Assembly (NCBI GenBank): GCA_016295225.1
Contig: JAEDLP010000010.1
Location: 1 to 23,421, forward strand
Direction of reading: 5' to 3'
Source of the DNA: Oscillospiraceae bacterium
GTDB lineage: Bacteria > Bacillota > Clostridia > Oscillospirales > Oscillospiraceae
DNA length: 23,421 nucleotides
The notes under the pieces were generated by a model, which ran no database searches, was not told where the DNA came from, and saw only the letters and a list, made by a program, of their open reading frames with translations. Both the position numbers and the translations under genes were made by a program. This document shows, in pieces, positions 15,441 to 22,564 of this stretch (position 1 is its first letter; each line of letters opens with the position of its first letter).

Positions 15441-15509
15441 TATTTTCCGAGGAAAAGGCCTCACTTCCCTTTGTTTTTGATACACACACTCCGGGAAAGG
15501 GATGAAACG

Positions 15510-16220
15510 ATGAAACACTCTGATCGGCCCCACTGGCTGCAGCTGGTCAAAGCCGCCCCTCTGGTCCTCTGCGCTGTTCTGCTTCTGTGGTTCCTCATCG
15601 CCGGAGACGGCGTCTCGGTAGAGACCATTCTCTCCTACACACCCAAGAACCCGGCGCTGGCCGCCTGCCTGCTCCTGTCACTGTACGGGATTAAGAGCCT
15701 GTCCATTTTCTTCCCCATCCTGCTGCTCCAGGTGGCTGTGGGCCATCTTTTCCCCACAGGAGTGGCCCTGGTGGTAAACCTGCTGGGGCTGGTGGTGGAC
15801 CTGTCTATCCCCTTCTGGATCGGCCATGCCTCGGGTGTCGGCCTCATTCAGAAGCTGACCCGGCGGTTTCCAACGATGGAAAAGGTCCTGGGAATCCAGC
15901 AGAACAACATGTTCTTCCTGTCCTTCTTCCTGCGGGTGATCAACTGCCTGCCCGGGGACGTGATCAGCATGTACCTGGGGGCCACCGGAACGGCCTACCC
16001 CATTTTCCTGGCCGGGCAGATGCTGGGGAGCCTGCCCAGCACCATTTGCGCCACCGTCCTGGGCAGCAGCATTTCCGACCCCCGCTCCTCCAAGTTTATC
16101 TTTACTCTGCTGCTCACCGTCCTGATTTCCCTCTCCTCTTCTGTGATCTACTATCTGTACAAAAGGAAAACCAAACCGCCTGCCGGCCCCTCTCAGCAGG
16201 ACGGCGGCGAACCCGACTGA
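15510..16220 (+). CDS. TVP38/TMEM64 family membrane protein (VTT domain), first gene of the redox operon
   Basis: A 236-residue membrane protein. ATG 15510 with GAAAGGGATG upstream is chosen; the upstream open frame overlaps the regulator promoter and lacks the family pattern. It has a first helix (AAPLVLCAVLLLWFLIAG), then SLSIFFPILLLQVAVGHLFP, LVVDLSIPFWIGHASG, and the signature FFLRVINCLPGDVISMYLGA, with its NCLPGD turn, followed by GQMLGSLPSTICATVLG. These are the re-entrant and core elements of VTT proteins. The C-terminus is a short basic and Pro-rich cytoplasmic tail. It is the lead gene of a tight operon with three CoA-dehydratase/activase-like proteins (13-base gap, then overlaps), so it probably moves a lipid, substrate or product for them, or places them at the membrane (inference). 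Only distantly similar to the family member at 3266. Confidence 0.88.
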   Translation: MKHSDRPHWLQLVKAAPLVLCAVLLLWFLIAGDGVSVETILSYTPKNPALAACLLLSLYGIKSLSIFFPILLLQVAVGHLFPTGVALVVNLLGLVVDLSIPFWIGHASGVGLIQKLTRRFPTMEKVLGIQQNNMFFLSFFLRVINCLPGDVISMYLGATGTAYPIFLAGQMLGSLPSTICATVLGSSISDPRSSKFIFTLLLTVLISLSSSVIYYLYKRKTKPPAGPSQQDGGEPD

Positions 16221-16233
16221 CGAGGTGATCCCC

Positions 16234-17166
16234 TTGACTGCATCCACTCCCCATACCATCGGCCTGCCCAGAGCACTGCTCTACCACCGGTACGGCCCCC
16301 TTTGGCGCACCTTTTTCCGGGCGCTGGGGATAAAAACGGTGGTGAGTCCTCCCACCAGCCGAAAAATCCTGGACCAAGGTTCCGCTCTGGCGGCGGATGA
16401 GACCTGCTTATCGGTAAAAATCTTTCTGGGCCACGTGCAGGAGCTTGTGGGTTCCTGCGACTATATCCTCATCCCCCGAATCAGCGACTTCGGTCGAGGC
16501 CGGAGTATGTGCGTCCGCTTTGAGAGCCTGTACGACGTAACCCGTAATCTCTTCCGGAGTTCCGGCCAGGAATTTCTGTCTTACAACGTAGACCTCCTCC
16601 AGAATTTGGAGGAAGCGCCCGCCTTTTTGTCCCTGGGCCAGTCCCTGGGATTCTCCCCCAAGGAGGTAAAAAAAGCCTATTCTGCCGCCAAAAAACAGGA
16701 GCAGCAGGTGTGGAAGGCCCGGCTCAAGGCCCAGGAGCCCCTCTACCGGGCCGAGGGTCTCAAGATCTTGGTGGCCGGACACAGCTACATTCTGGACGAT
16801 CCCTATGTGGGAAAGGTCATCACGGACTTTCTCAAGCAGTCCGGGGTCATCCCCATCCGGGCGGACATCGTGGATCGGGCTGCCGCCCTGAAAGCCAGCC
16901 CCAAGCTCTCCCCCACATGCAAATGGGAGTTCAGCCGGGAGCTGGTGGGGAGCATCGCCCTTCACCAGGACCAGGTGGACGGCATTATCCTGCTCAGCGC
17001 CTTTCCCTGCGGACCGGATGCCATGGTGAACGAGATCCTGGTCCGGCGGCTGAAGGACATCCCCGTGCTGAACATGGTCCTGGACGGCCAGAGCGGCACC
17101 GCTGGGGTGGAGACCCGGCTGGAGAGTTTCGTGGACATCATCCGTTTTAAGGAGGGGAGCCTGTAA
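16234..17166 (+). CDS. Acyl-CoA dehydratase activase-related protein (DUF2229/COG3580-like)
   Basis: About 310 residues. TTG 16234 is preferred because GAGGTGA ends five bases upstream; GTG 16225 is inside that site. The N-terminus TIGLPRALLYHRYGPLWRTF is the DUF2229 signature, followed by VVSPPTSRKIL, ADETCLSVKIFLGHV and YILIPRISDFGRG. The C-terminal half has KILVAGHSYILDDPYVGKVI, FPCGPDAMVNEILVRR and a closing TAGVETRLESFVDIIRF, as in the 2-hydroxyacyl-CoA dehydratase fold. Conserved cysteines in DETC, RSMC, SPTC and FPCG could hold an Fe-S cluster. In many anaerobes this domain is part of one giant protein with the activase and COG3581 domains; here the three are separate genes. The natural substrate of the family is not established. 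Its stop overlaps the next ATG by one base. Confidence 0.85.
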   Translation: MTASTPHTIGLPRALLYHRYGPLWRTFFRALGIKTVVSPPTSRKILDQGSALAADETCLSVKIFLGHVQELVGSCDYILIPRISDFGRGRSMCVRFESLYDVTRNLFRSSGQEFLSYNVDLLQNLEEAPAFLSLGQSLGFSPKEVKKAYSAAKKQEQQVWKARLKAQEPLYRAEGLKILVAGHSYILDDPYVGKVITDFLKQSGVIPIRADIVDRAAALKASPKLSPTCKWEFSRELVGSIALHQDQVDGIILLSAFPCGPDAMVNEILVRRLKDIPVLNMVLDGQSGTAGVETRLESFVDIIRFKEGSL

Positions 17167-18239
17167 TGAAGACCCAGCGCAAGATTGCATTTCCCAGATA
17201 TGCCGAGTACAACTGCGCGCTGAAATACTTTGTGGAGCAGGGGCTGGACGCCACCTACATCCTCCAGCCCGCCCTTACCCGGCGGACCGAGGAGCTGGGT
17301 GCCAAGTACAGTCCCGACTTTGTCTGTACCCCCTTCAAAACCCTCCTGGGCAGCATGATCGAATCCCTGGAGGCAGGGGCGGATACCCTCTTTATGACCC
17401 ACGGTTTCTGCCGACTGGGGTACTTTGGGGAGCTCCAGGAGCAAATCCTCCGGGATCTGGGGTACTCCTTCGACTTTCTCAACCTGGCTGAGCACAGCAC
17501 AGGCAAGAAAAAAGACTGGGTTCGGGCCATCAAGTGGGTGAACCCCAGGGCCAATCTGGGCAAGCTCACTCTCCGGGCCAGGGACACCATCAAGATGGTC
17601 CAGTACCTGGACCAAGTCACCAGCTTCTACTATGAAAACTGCGGCTTTGACGCCAGCAGCGGAGAATATCAGAAAACCTATCAGCAGTTCATTTCCGCCA
17701 TGTACACCGTTACGTCCAAGCGGGAGATTGAGACCGTTTATCAGCGGACCATGGACCGGCTCCGCCGCATCCCTCTGGATAAGCCGGCCCACCCTCTTCG
17801 GGTGGGGGTGGTGGGAGAGCTGTACACCGTGATGGACCCCTTCTCCAACCTAGAGCTGGAGCAGAAGCTGGCAGACATGGGGGTGGAGATCCACCGGTGG
17901 ATGACCCTCACCAACCGACTGATTCACTACCCCGGAGAGAAAAACCTGAATCCCGAGATCCGGGACCTGTGCACCTATGAGATGGGTCCCACCTCCACCG
18001 CCAACATCTGGTGCGCCAGGAAGTACGCCCAGCAGGGGTTTGACGGGCTCATTCATATCAAGTCCGCCAGTTGTACCCCGGAGATCGACATCATGCCGGT
18101 GCTGCAGAACATCAGCACCGACTACAAGATTCCCCTGCTCTGCCTGACCTACGACGCCCAAACCAGCGATGTGGGACTTATGACCCGGCTGGAGGCATTT
18201 TACGACATGATCGACGCGAAAAAGAGGATGAGACGATGA
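17166..18239 (+). CDS. 2-hydroxyacyl-CoA dehydratase-like protein (COG3581 type)
   Basis: A 357-residue protein. ATG 17166 overlaps the previous TAA (TAATG), with AAGGAGGGG nine bases before. Visible family features are KIAFPRYAEYN at the N-terminus, FVCTPFKTLLGSMIESLEAG, THGFCRLGYFGELQEQILRD, VGVVGELYTVMDPFSNLELE and IHIKSASCTPEIDIMPVLQN, then YKIPLLCLTYDAQTSD and TRLEAFYDMID. The cysteines in CTPFK, GFCRLG and SCTPE are at the places where dehydratase subunits carry [4Fe-4S] ligands. HgdB-type subunits receive a low-potential electron from an ATP-driven activase, and the activase gene follows directly, overlapping by 4 bases. Proteins of this branch are not shown to act on CoA esters. They may be reductases with unusual clusters. 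Confidence 0.85.
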   Translation: MKTQRKIAFPRYAEYNCALKYFVEQGLDATYILQPALTRRTEELGAKYSPDFVCTPFKTLLGSMIESLEAGADTLFMTHGFCRLGYFGELQEQILRDLGYSFDFLNLAEHSTGKKKDWVRAIKWVNPRANLGKLTLRARDTIKMVQYLDQVTSFYYENCGFDASSGEYQKTYQQFISAMYTVTSKREIETVYQRTMDRLRRIPLDKPAHPLRVGVVGELYTVMDPFSNLELEQKLADMGVEIHRWMTLTNRLIHYPGEKNLNPEIRDLCTYEMGPTSTANIWCARKYAQQGFDGLIHIKSASCTPEIDIMPVLQNISTDYKIPLLCLTYDAQTSDVGLMTRLEAFYDMIDAKKRMRR

Positions 18240-19189
18240 AACAAGCATACCTTGGCATCGACGTGGGCTCTATCTCCACCAAGGGTGTCATAATAAACGA
18301 GGACAACCAGATCCTCAGCAGTTCCTACATCTGGACGGAGGGTGACCCCATCGGCGCGGTAAAACGTCTTCTCCGTCTGCTGGAAGAGGATTTTCCCAAG
18401 GATACCTATACCGTCATGGGCACCGGAGTTACCGGCAGCGCCCGAAAGCTGGTGGGTACCATCGTGGGGGCCACCATTGTGAAAAATGAGATCACTGCCC
18501 ATGCGGTGGGCACCACTACCTTCTACCCCAACGTGCGTACCATACTGGAGATCGGCGGCCAGGACTCCAAAATCATTCTGGTGGAAAACGGGGTGGCGGT
18601 GGATTACGCCATGAACACCCTGTGCGCCGCCGGCACCGGAGCCTTTCTGTCCAGCCAGGCCAAACGCCTGGGCATGGAGGTGGAGGAAATCGGGGGCTAC
18701 GCCCTGCGCTCCCAGCACCCCACCCCCATTGCCGCCCGGTGCACCGTCTTTGCCGAGTCCGATCTGGTCCACAAGATCCAGATGGGTCATCCCCGGGAGG
18801 ACATCATCGCCGGGGTCTGCCGGGCGGTGGTGGCCAACTACCTGAACAACGTGGGAAAGGGGAAAAAGATCCTCTCCCCGGTGGTGTTCCAGGGCGGCGT
18901 CAGCAAGAACGCCGGCGTAGTGGCCGCCTTTGAGGACGCCCTGGGCTGCAAGGTGTTTGTGGACCAAAACGGCCACCTGATGGGTGCCCTGGGGGCGGCC
19001 ATCCTGGCCCGCCGCAGCCGGGTTCGAAGGGCCTTTGACTTTGCCGTCGAGGATTTGGAATTCCACACCCGGGAGTCCCCCTGCGGCCGATGCCCCAACA
19101 ACTGCGAGATCATCTGCGTCTACCAGGGGGACCGTCTCATCGACGCCTGGGGCAACCGGTGCGACCAGGGGGCGGTAACGCCGGACTGA
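18236..19189 (+). CDS. Acyl-CoA dehydratase activase (BadF/BadG/HgdC-type ATPase)
   Basis: 317 residues from ATG 18236 (ATGA overlap with the previous stop, GAGGATGAG before it). It is an ASKHA-fold ATPase: phosphate-1 motif LGIDVGSISTKGVI at 6-19, GTGVTGSARKL at 62-72, and IGGQDSKIILVENG at 106-119. C130 (NTLCAAGTGAF) and C169 (AARCTVFAES) are 39 residues apart, the same spacing as the two cysteines per subunit that hold the shared [4Fe-4S] cluster in HgdC. It should couple ATP hydrolysis to delivery of a low-potential electron to the dehydratase-like partner. Residues about 275-317 add CGRCPNNCEIICVY and WGNRCDQG, a Cys-rich tail. This tail resembles the linker that follows the activase domain in the giant fused proteins, which suggests the split genes derive from, or gave rise to, that fusion. 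Confidence 0.92.
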   Translation: MKQAYLGIDVGSISTKGVIINEDNQILSSSYIWTEGDPIGAVKRLLRLLEEDFPKDTYTVMGTGVTGSARKLVGTIVGATIVKNEITAHAVGTTTFYPNVRTILEIGGQDSKIILVENGVAVDYAMNTLCAAGTGAFLSSQAKRLGMEVEEIGGYALRSQHPTPIAARCTVFAESDLVHKIQMGHPREDIIAGVCRAVVANYLNNVGKGKKILSPVVFQGGVSKNAGVVAAFEDALGCKVFVDQNGHLMGALGAAILARRSRVRRAFDFAVEDLEFHTRESPCGRCPNNCEIICVYQGDRLIDAWGNRCDQGAVTPD

Positions 19190-19220
19190 ACCATTGAGTC
19201 GGTAATGGCGCATGAACGGA

Positions 19221-19270
19221 AAACGCTGAGACCATCTGTTATGAATGACAGATGGCTCAGCGTTTTTTTC
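19221..19270 (+). terminator. Terminator of the activase operon
   Basis: Long stem AAACGCTGAG-A-CCATCTGT / ACAGATGG-CTCAGCGTTT with one bulged A and an 8-base loop, followed by a seven-T run. The minus strand ends in TTTTCC, so it may also serve the convergent alcohol dehydrogenase gene. Confidence 0.9.
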
Positions 19271-19302
19271 ATATCAGGGATTGGCGGCGATACTGTGTGT
19301 CT

Positions 19303-20472
19303 TTACAAACTCTCTTTGAAAATGCGGATTATCTCCTCCCGGCTAGGGGGATTATAGCCCCCCGGGAGCACCAGGGTTACATCGGCGAGGCCCTCGATCA
19401 TGTCCTCGGTGACGCCCAACTGGGTCAGGTTCATGGCCAAGCCCAGCTCTTTCATCCAGGCTTCCATGGCCGCCAGTCCTTCCTCTGCGATCTGCCGGTC
19501 GGTCTTGCCCTCCGGCTGCACGTCCCACACGTTCATAGCGAAGCGCTTGAACTTGGGCAGGCCGTAGGGCAGGAGGAAGCGATAGTACGGCAGAGAGACT
19601 GCGGAGAGGGTCATGCCATGGGCGGCGTCGGTATAGCCCCCCACTGCCTGGCCCAGCATGTGAACCATCCAGTCGGTGGTCTTTCCCTTGGCTACCAGGG
19701 TGTTCAGGGCCCAGGTGGCAGTCCACATGATGTTGCTGCGGGCCTCATAGTTCTGAGGGTCCTTGTTGGCGATGCGGCTGGAATGGAGCAGAGATCGCAT
19801 CAGGCCCTCGCTGATGTAATCGCTGGTGTTGTCGTCCTCCCCGGAGAAATATTGCTCACAGATGTGGTTGAAGATGTCGTAGATGCCGGAGACTATCTGG
19901 TAATGAGGCAGCGTCAGGGTGTAGGTGGGGTCCAGAACGGAGAACCGGGGCATGACCCTCTCATCCGCAAACACATGGCCGATCTTTTGCTTGGTCTCCT
20001 GGTTGGTAATCACCGCGCCGGCGTTCATTTCCGACCCGGTTCCCACCATGGTAAGCACACAGCCCACGGGGATTACCGGGCAGTCTGGCTCCTCAAACCG
20101 CAGGTAATATTTCTCCCAGGGATCCTCCTTGCAGTAGGCGGAGACGGATACCGCCTTTGCGTAGTCGCAAACAGAGCCGCCTCCCACAGCCAGAAGAAAA
20201 TCCGCCTGATGATCCCGGGCAATCTGAACGCCCTCATAGAGTTTCGCCAAGGTAGGGTTGGGCATAACGCCGGCGATCTCCGCCACGCACTTGCCGTTCT
20301 CCTTCAGAATTTCAACCACTGCATCGTAGATGCCGTTTTTCTTGATGGACCCACCGCCATAAATCAGCACCACGTTACTGCCATACTTCGGCAGTTCCTC
20401 CTTCAGATACTTGAGGGAACCCTCGCCAAAATAGAGCTTGGTGGGGTTGCAGTATGTAAACGTTCCAAGCAT
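19303..20472 (-). CDS. Iron-containing alcohol dehydrogenase (butanol dehydrogenase/YqhD type)
   Basis: 389 residues from minus-strand ATG 20472. An ATG nine bases further upstream (20481) touches the GGAGG directly, so it cannot be the start; from 20472 the spacing is nine bases. The N-terminal nucleotide-binding part begins YCNPTKLYFGEGSLKYL and carries GGGSIKKNG and AVGGGSVCDYAKA. The C-terminal helical domain has the iron ligands D199 and H203 (YDIFNHICEQYF), H271 (WMVHMLGQAVGG) and H285 (DAAHGMTLS), spaced as in YqhD. It would reduce an aldehyde to an alcohol with NAD(P)H in fermentation or aldehyde detoxification. It is divergent from a MerR regulator, with a MerR-style promoter between them. 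Confidence 0.94.
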   Translation of the reverse strand: MLGTFTYCNPTKLYFGEGSLKYLKEELPKYGSNVVLIYGGGSIKKNGIYDAVVEILKENGKCVAEIAGVMPNPTLAKLYEGVQIARDHQADFLLAVGGGSVCDYAKAVSVSAYCKEDPWEKYYLRFEEPDCPVIPVGCVLTMVGTGSEMNAGAVITNQETKQKIGHVFADERVMPRFSVLDPTYTLTLPHYQIVSGIYDIFNHICEQYFSGEDDNTSDYISEGLMRSLLHSSRIANKDPQNYEARSNIMWTATWALNTLVAKGKTTDWMVHMLGQAVGGYTDAAHGMTLSAVSLPYYRFLLPYGLPKFKRFAMNVWDVQPEGKTDRQIAEEGLAAMEAWMKELGLAMNLTQLGVTEDMIEGLADVTLVLPGGYNPPSREEIIRIFKESL

Positions 20473-20508
20473 ATTGAACATCCTCCTTTTAAATCTTGAA
20501 CGGTTTAT

Positions 20509-20537
20509 TTGACAGAATTGTATCTTGCTGATAGTAT
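20509..20537 (+). promoter_or_regulatory. Possible promoter of the MerR gene
   Basis: TTGACA (20509-20514), 17 bases, TAGTAT (20532-20537). The -10 is only a partial match. The region runs up to the -10 of the divergent dehydrogenase promoter, which would allow joint control. Confidence 0.4.
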
Positions 20538-20538
20538 G

Positions 20539-20569
20539 ATCATAATACTTAAACCTGACTTTAGGTCAA
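20539..20569 (-). promoter_or_regulatory. MerR-type promoter of the alcohol dehydrogenase, 19-bp spacer
   Basis: Minus strand: -35 TTGACC (20564-20569) and -10 TATGAT (20539-20544) separated by 19 bases, the over-long spacing typical of MerR-activated promoters. Within and beside the spacer, ACCTAAAGTCAGGT is a short dyad (ACCT/AGGT) where MerR proteins bind. Confidence 0.65.
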
Positions 20570-20609
20570 TGCCTAATTCGAAAAATTTTTAAACATCGGA
20601 GGACGAATC

Positions 20610-21065
20610 ATGTATACCATCGGTCAAGTGTCTGCACTGTGCGGACTGCCTGTCTCCACTCTGCGCTATTATGATAAAGAGGGCCTGTTCCCGGATCTGC
20701 AGCGGGATTCCGGCATCCGAAAGTTTGAGGAAAAGGAACTGGAAGCCATCCGGGTGATTGAATGTCTGAAAAAATCCGGTCTGGAGCTCCGGGACATCAA
20801 GCGATTTATGGAGTGGTGTACAGAAGGCAGCGCCACCTATCCCCAGCGCCGGGCGCTGTTTCTGAAGCAAAAAGAGCAGGTGGAAGGGGAAATCAAACGC
20901 ATGAACCAGGTTTTGGATATGATCAAGTTCAAATGCTGGTATTATGAGCAGGCCATTCAGGACGGAAATGAGGACCGCCTGCAATCCATAGCGCCGGAAG
21001 AGATGCCGGCAGAGGTCCGGCGGGCGAATGAAAACGCCCATCAGACGGCCATGAGCGGAAAATAA
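20610..21065 (+). CDS. MerR-family transcriptional regulator
   Basis: 151 residues. ATG 20610 follows CGGAGG. Residues 1-70 form the winged helix-turn-helix: MYTIGQVSALCGLPVSTLRY, YDKEGLFPDLQRDSGIRKF, then LEAIRVIECLKKSGLELRDI. A dimerising coiled coil follows (about 85-112, RALFLKQKEQVEGEIKRMNQ). The C-terminus KCWYYEQAIQDGNED resembles other MerR proteins found beside alcohol dehydrogenase or aldo-keto reductase genes. There is no metal-binding cysteine set, so a metal sensor is unlikely and a small-molecule or aldehyde signal is more probable. Its divergence from the dehydrogenase and the 19-bp-spacer promoter between them make it the likely activator of that gene and of itself. Confidence 0.92.
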   Translation: MYTIGQVSALCGLPVSTLRYYDKEGLFPDLQRDSGIRKFEEKELEAIRVIECLKKSGLELRDIKRFMEWCTEGSATYPQRRALFLKQKEQVEGEIKRMNQVLDMIKFKCWYYEQAIQDGNEDRLQSIAPEEMPAEVRRANENAHQTAMSGK

Positions 21066-21075
21066 CGGCGACGCC

Positions 21076-21245
21076 GTGATCTCCAACTGGAGCAGTTTTT
21101 CCGGAACCGATGACATCACCTCGGATTGCCTCATGGAGAAGTACTCCACCTCTCCCTCATCCATGCCTCTCAGATCGCCCTGGAGAACCCCGCCGACTAC
21201 GAGGCTCGGAGCCACATCATATGGATCGAGCTGTTTTGTTTGGGA
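21076..21245 (+). pseudogene. Fossil fragment of a second iron alcohol dehydrogenase
   Basis: Directly after the MerR gene, two frames carry pieces of the iron-binding domain. From about 21097, FSGTDDITSDCLME matches FSGEDDNTSDYISEGLM of the intact dehydrogenase. After a frameshift near 21135, LIHASQIALENPADYEARSH followed by IIW (to 21224) matches LLHSSRIANKDPQNYEARSN followed by IMW. Only about 45 codons of a protein of about 390 survive, on the opposite strand to the intact gene, and no start or ribosome site exists. It is not a segmental copy of the neighbour because the sequence differs at many positions. It probably records an older dehydrogenase downstream of the regulator. Confidence 0.75.
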
Positions 21246-21273
21246 AACACTGAAAAAGCTAAGATTGCATTGA

Positions 21274-21306
21274 AAAAGCCGACGGTTCTGCACCGCCGGC
21301 TTTTCT
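21274..21306. terminator. Convergent terminator between MerR remnant region and ddh
   Basis: AAAAGCCGACGGT / ACCGCCGGCTTTT with a TCTGC loop. On the minus strand all pairs hold (one G-U) and five T's follow, so it ends ddh. On the plus strand it has one mismatch and TTTTCTC, and can still end the MerR transcript. Confidence 0.8.
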
Positions 21307-21326
21307 CATTGGCTTGCCAATCCAAA

Positions 21327-22313
21327 TTATAACAGATGAGCCCGAAGTTCTTCTCCAGACAGAGGGCTTAAATAGGCCGGTGCAATGTCAAAGACAGTCT
21401 TGCATCCAGAAGCGCCCTCCTGGCTCAAACGATAGACAGCCCGTGCGTAAGCCACCAGCACGCAGGAAGTGAACTCAGGGTTGGAGTCCAGCTTCAGGCT
21501 GTATTCGATGATGTGGTTGTTTTCCTCTTCCCAACCGGTCTTCCCGGAGCGGATCACGAAGCCGCCATGAGGGATACCACTGTGGTCACGATCCAGCTCT
21601 TCCTGGGAGATAAAATGGACCACGGTGTCGTATTCATCGAAGTAGTTGGGCATGGTCTTGATCTCGTTCTCGATCTTGGCCTTGTCCGCGCCCTCAGCCG
21701 CCACCACGAAGCACTCACGCAGGTGCTTCTGACGGACGGTCAAGTCAGGATTGCTGCCGCTGCGGACGGCTTCCAGCGCTGCATCGAGGGGGATGGTATA
21801 CTGCTTACCGTCCACAACGCCCTCCACCCGGCGTATGGCATCGGAATGGCCCTGGCTGACGCCCTTGCCCCAGAAGGTGTAGTCCTTGCCCTGAGGCAGA
21901 ATCGCACCGGCGTACAGGCGGTTCAGAGAGAACATACCGGGATCCCAACCGCAGGAGATCACAGCCACATGGCCGCTTTCCTTGGCGCTGGCATCCACAG
22001 CGGCAAAATGCTGGGGAATCTTTGCGTGGGTATCAAAACTATCCACAACATGGAAATTCTTTGCATATTCAGGGGTCTGGACGGGCAGGTCAGTGGCACT
22101 GCCGCCGCAGAGGATGAGAACATCGATTTCGTCCTTGTGGGCCAGAATGTCGTCTGCGGAGTACACGTTGACGCCTTTCGTTAAAATGGAAACCGTCTCC
22201 GGCGCGCGGCGGGTAAAGACCGCTGCCAGCGTTAAGTCCTGATTCTGCTTGATGGCACACTCGATCCCTCGGCCAAGATTGCCATAGCCCATGATACCAA
22301 TTCGAATACTCAT
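21327..22313 (-). CDS. ddh: meso-Diaminopimelate D-dehydrogenase
   Basis: 328 residues from minus-strand ATG 22313, with GGAGG nine bases before; a longer open frame to 22361 crosses the promoter and is not used. The length equals that of known Ddh enzymes (about 320-328). It reductively aminates L-tetrahydrodipicolinate with NH3 and NADPH to meso-diaminopimelate in one step, for peptidoglycan and lysine. Visible features are the NADP fold start IRIGIMGYGNLGRGIECAIK, TRRAPETV, LILCGGSATDLPVQTPEYAK, VVDSFDTHAKIP, the substrate-pocket stretch SCGWDPGMFSLNRLYAGAIL, FWGKGVSQGHSDAIRR, and the C-terminal NHIIEYSLKLDSNPEFTSCV. It is monocistronic with its own promoter and terminator; no other lysine genes are nearby. 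Confidence 0.95.
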   Translation of the reverse strand: MSIRIGIMGYGNLGRGIECAIKQNQDLTLAAVFTRRAPETVSILTKGVNVYSADDILAHKDEIDVLILCGGSATDLPVQTPEYAKNFHVVDSFDTHAKIPQHFAAVDASAKESGHVAVISCGWDPGMFSLNRLYAGAILPQGKDYTFWGKGVSQGHSDAIRRVEGVVDGKQYTIPLDAALEAVRSGSNPDLTVRQKHLRECFVVAAEGADKAKIENEIKTMPNYFDEYDTVVHFISQEELDRDHSGIPHGGFVIRSGKTGWEEENNHIIEYSLKLDSNPEFTSCVLVAYARAVYRLSQEGASGCKTVFDIAPAYLSPLSGEELRAHLL

Positions 22314-22351
22314 TGTGTTCTGCCTCCTTTGGCGGAAATTTTTACTTTGGC

Positions 22352-22380
22352 ATTGTAGCACACTGCTGCGCTGTTTTCCA
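22352..22380 (-). promoter_or_regulatory. Promoter of ddh
   Basis: Minus strand: -35 TGGAAA (22375-22380) and -10 TACAAT (22352-22357), spacer 17, with a TGC extension before the -10. It gives a leader of about 30 bases. Confidence 0.55.
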
Positions 22381-22406
22381 CTGTTTTTGCATGATTTTTT
22401 TCTTTC

Positions 22407-22434
22407 ATGTCATTTTGTTTTTGACAGATGACAT
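22407..22434. repeat. Inverted repeat upstream of ddh
   Basis: ATGTCAT (22407-22413) and ATGACAT (22428-22434), 14 bases apart, about 30 bases upstream of the ddh -35. Possible regulator site; nothing else identifies it. Confidence 0.3.
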
Positions 22435-22496
22435 TCATTTGGAGACCCTGGCCATTCTGCCGCGCTTTCCGACTCATTTTTTGTTGGGGTGGTCTG

Positions 22497-22525
22497 TTTA
22501 CTTTGACGGCACGGTATGATATTAT
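22497..22525 (+). promoter_or_regulatory. Promoter of the ABC-F gene
   Basis: TTTACT (22497-22502), 17 bases, TATTAT (22520-22525) with a TGA extended -10. An overlapping TTGACG at 22503 has no -10 at a normal distance. Confidence 0.5.
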
Positions 22526-22564
22526 AAAAATAATTTGCCTGATTACTAATATAAGGAGTTTGAC

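Noticed and set aside
15346..15489. N-terminal extension of the TetR-type protein
   Set aside because: The frame is open but contains a near-ideal promoter (15412-15440), and family members begin at the TTG-encoded MPDSHITKRAL.
20473..20481. Upstream ATG (MFN) of the alcohol dehydrogenase
   Set aside because: It abuts the GGAGG with no spacing. The second ATG at 20472 has a normal nine-base gap.
19252..20499. Plus-strand open frame of 415 codons across the alcohol dehydrogenase
   Set aside because: It is the complement of a conserved enzyme with all iron ligands in place, starts within the terminator region and has no ribosome site.
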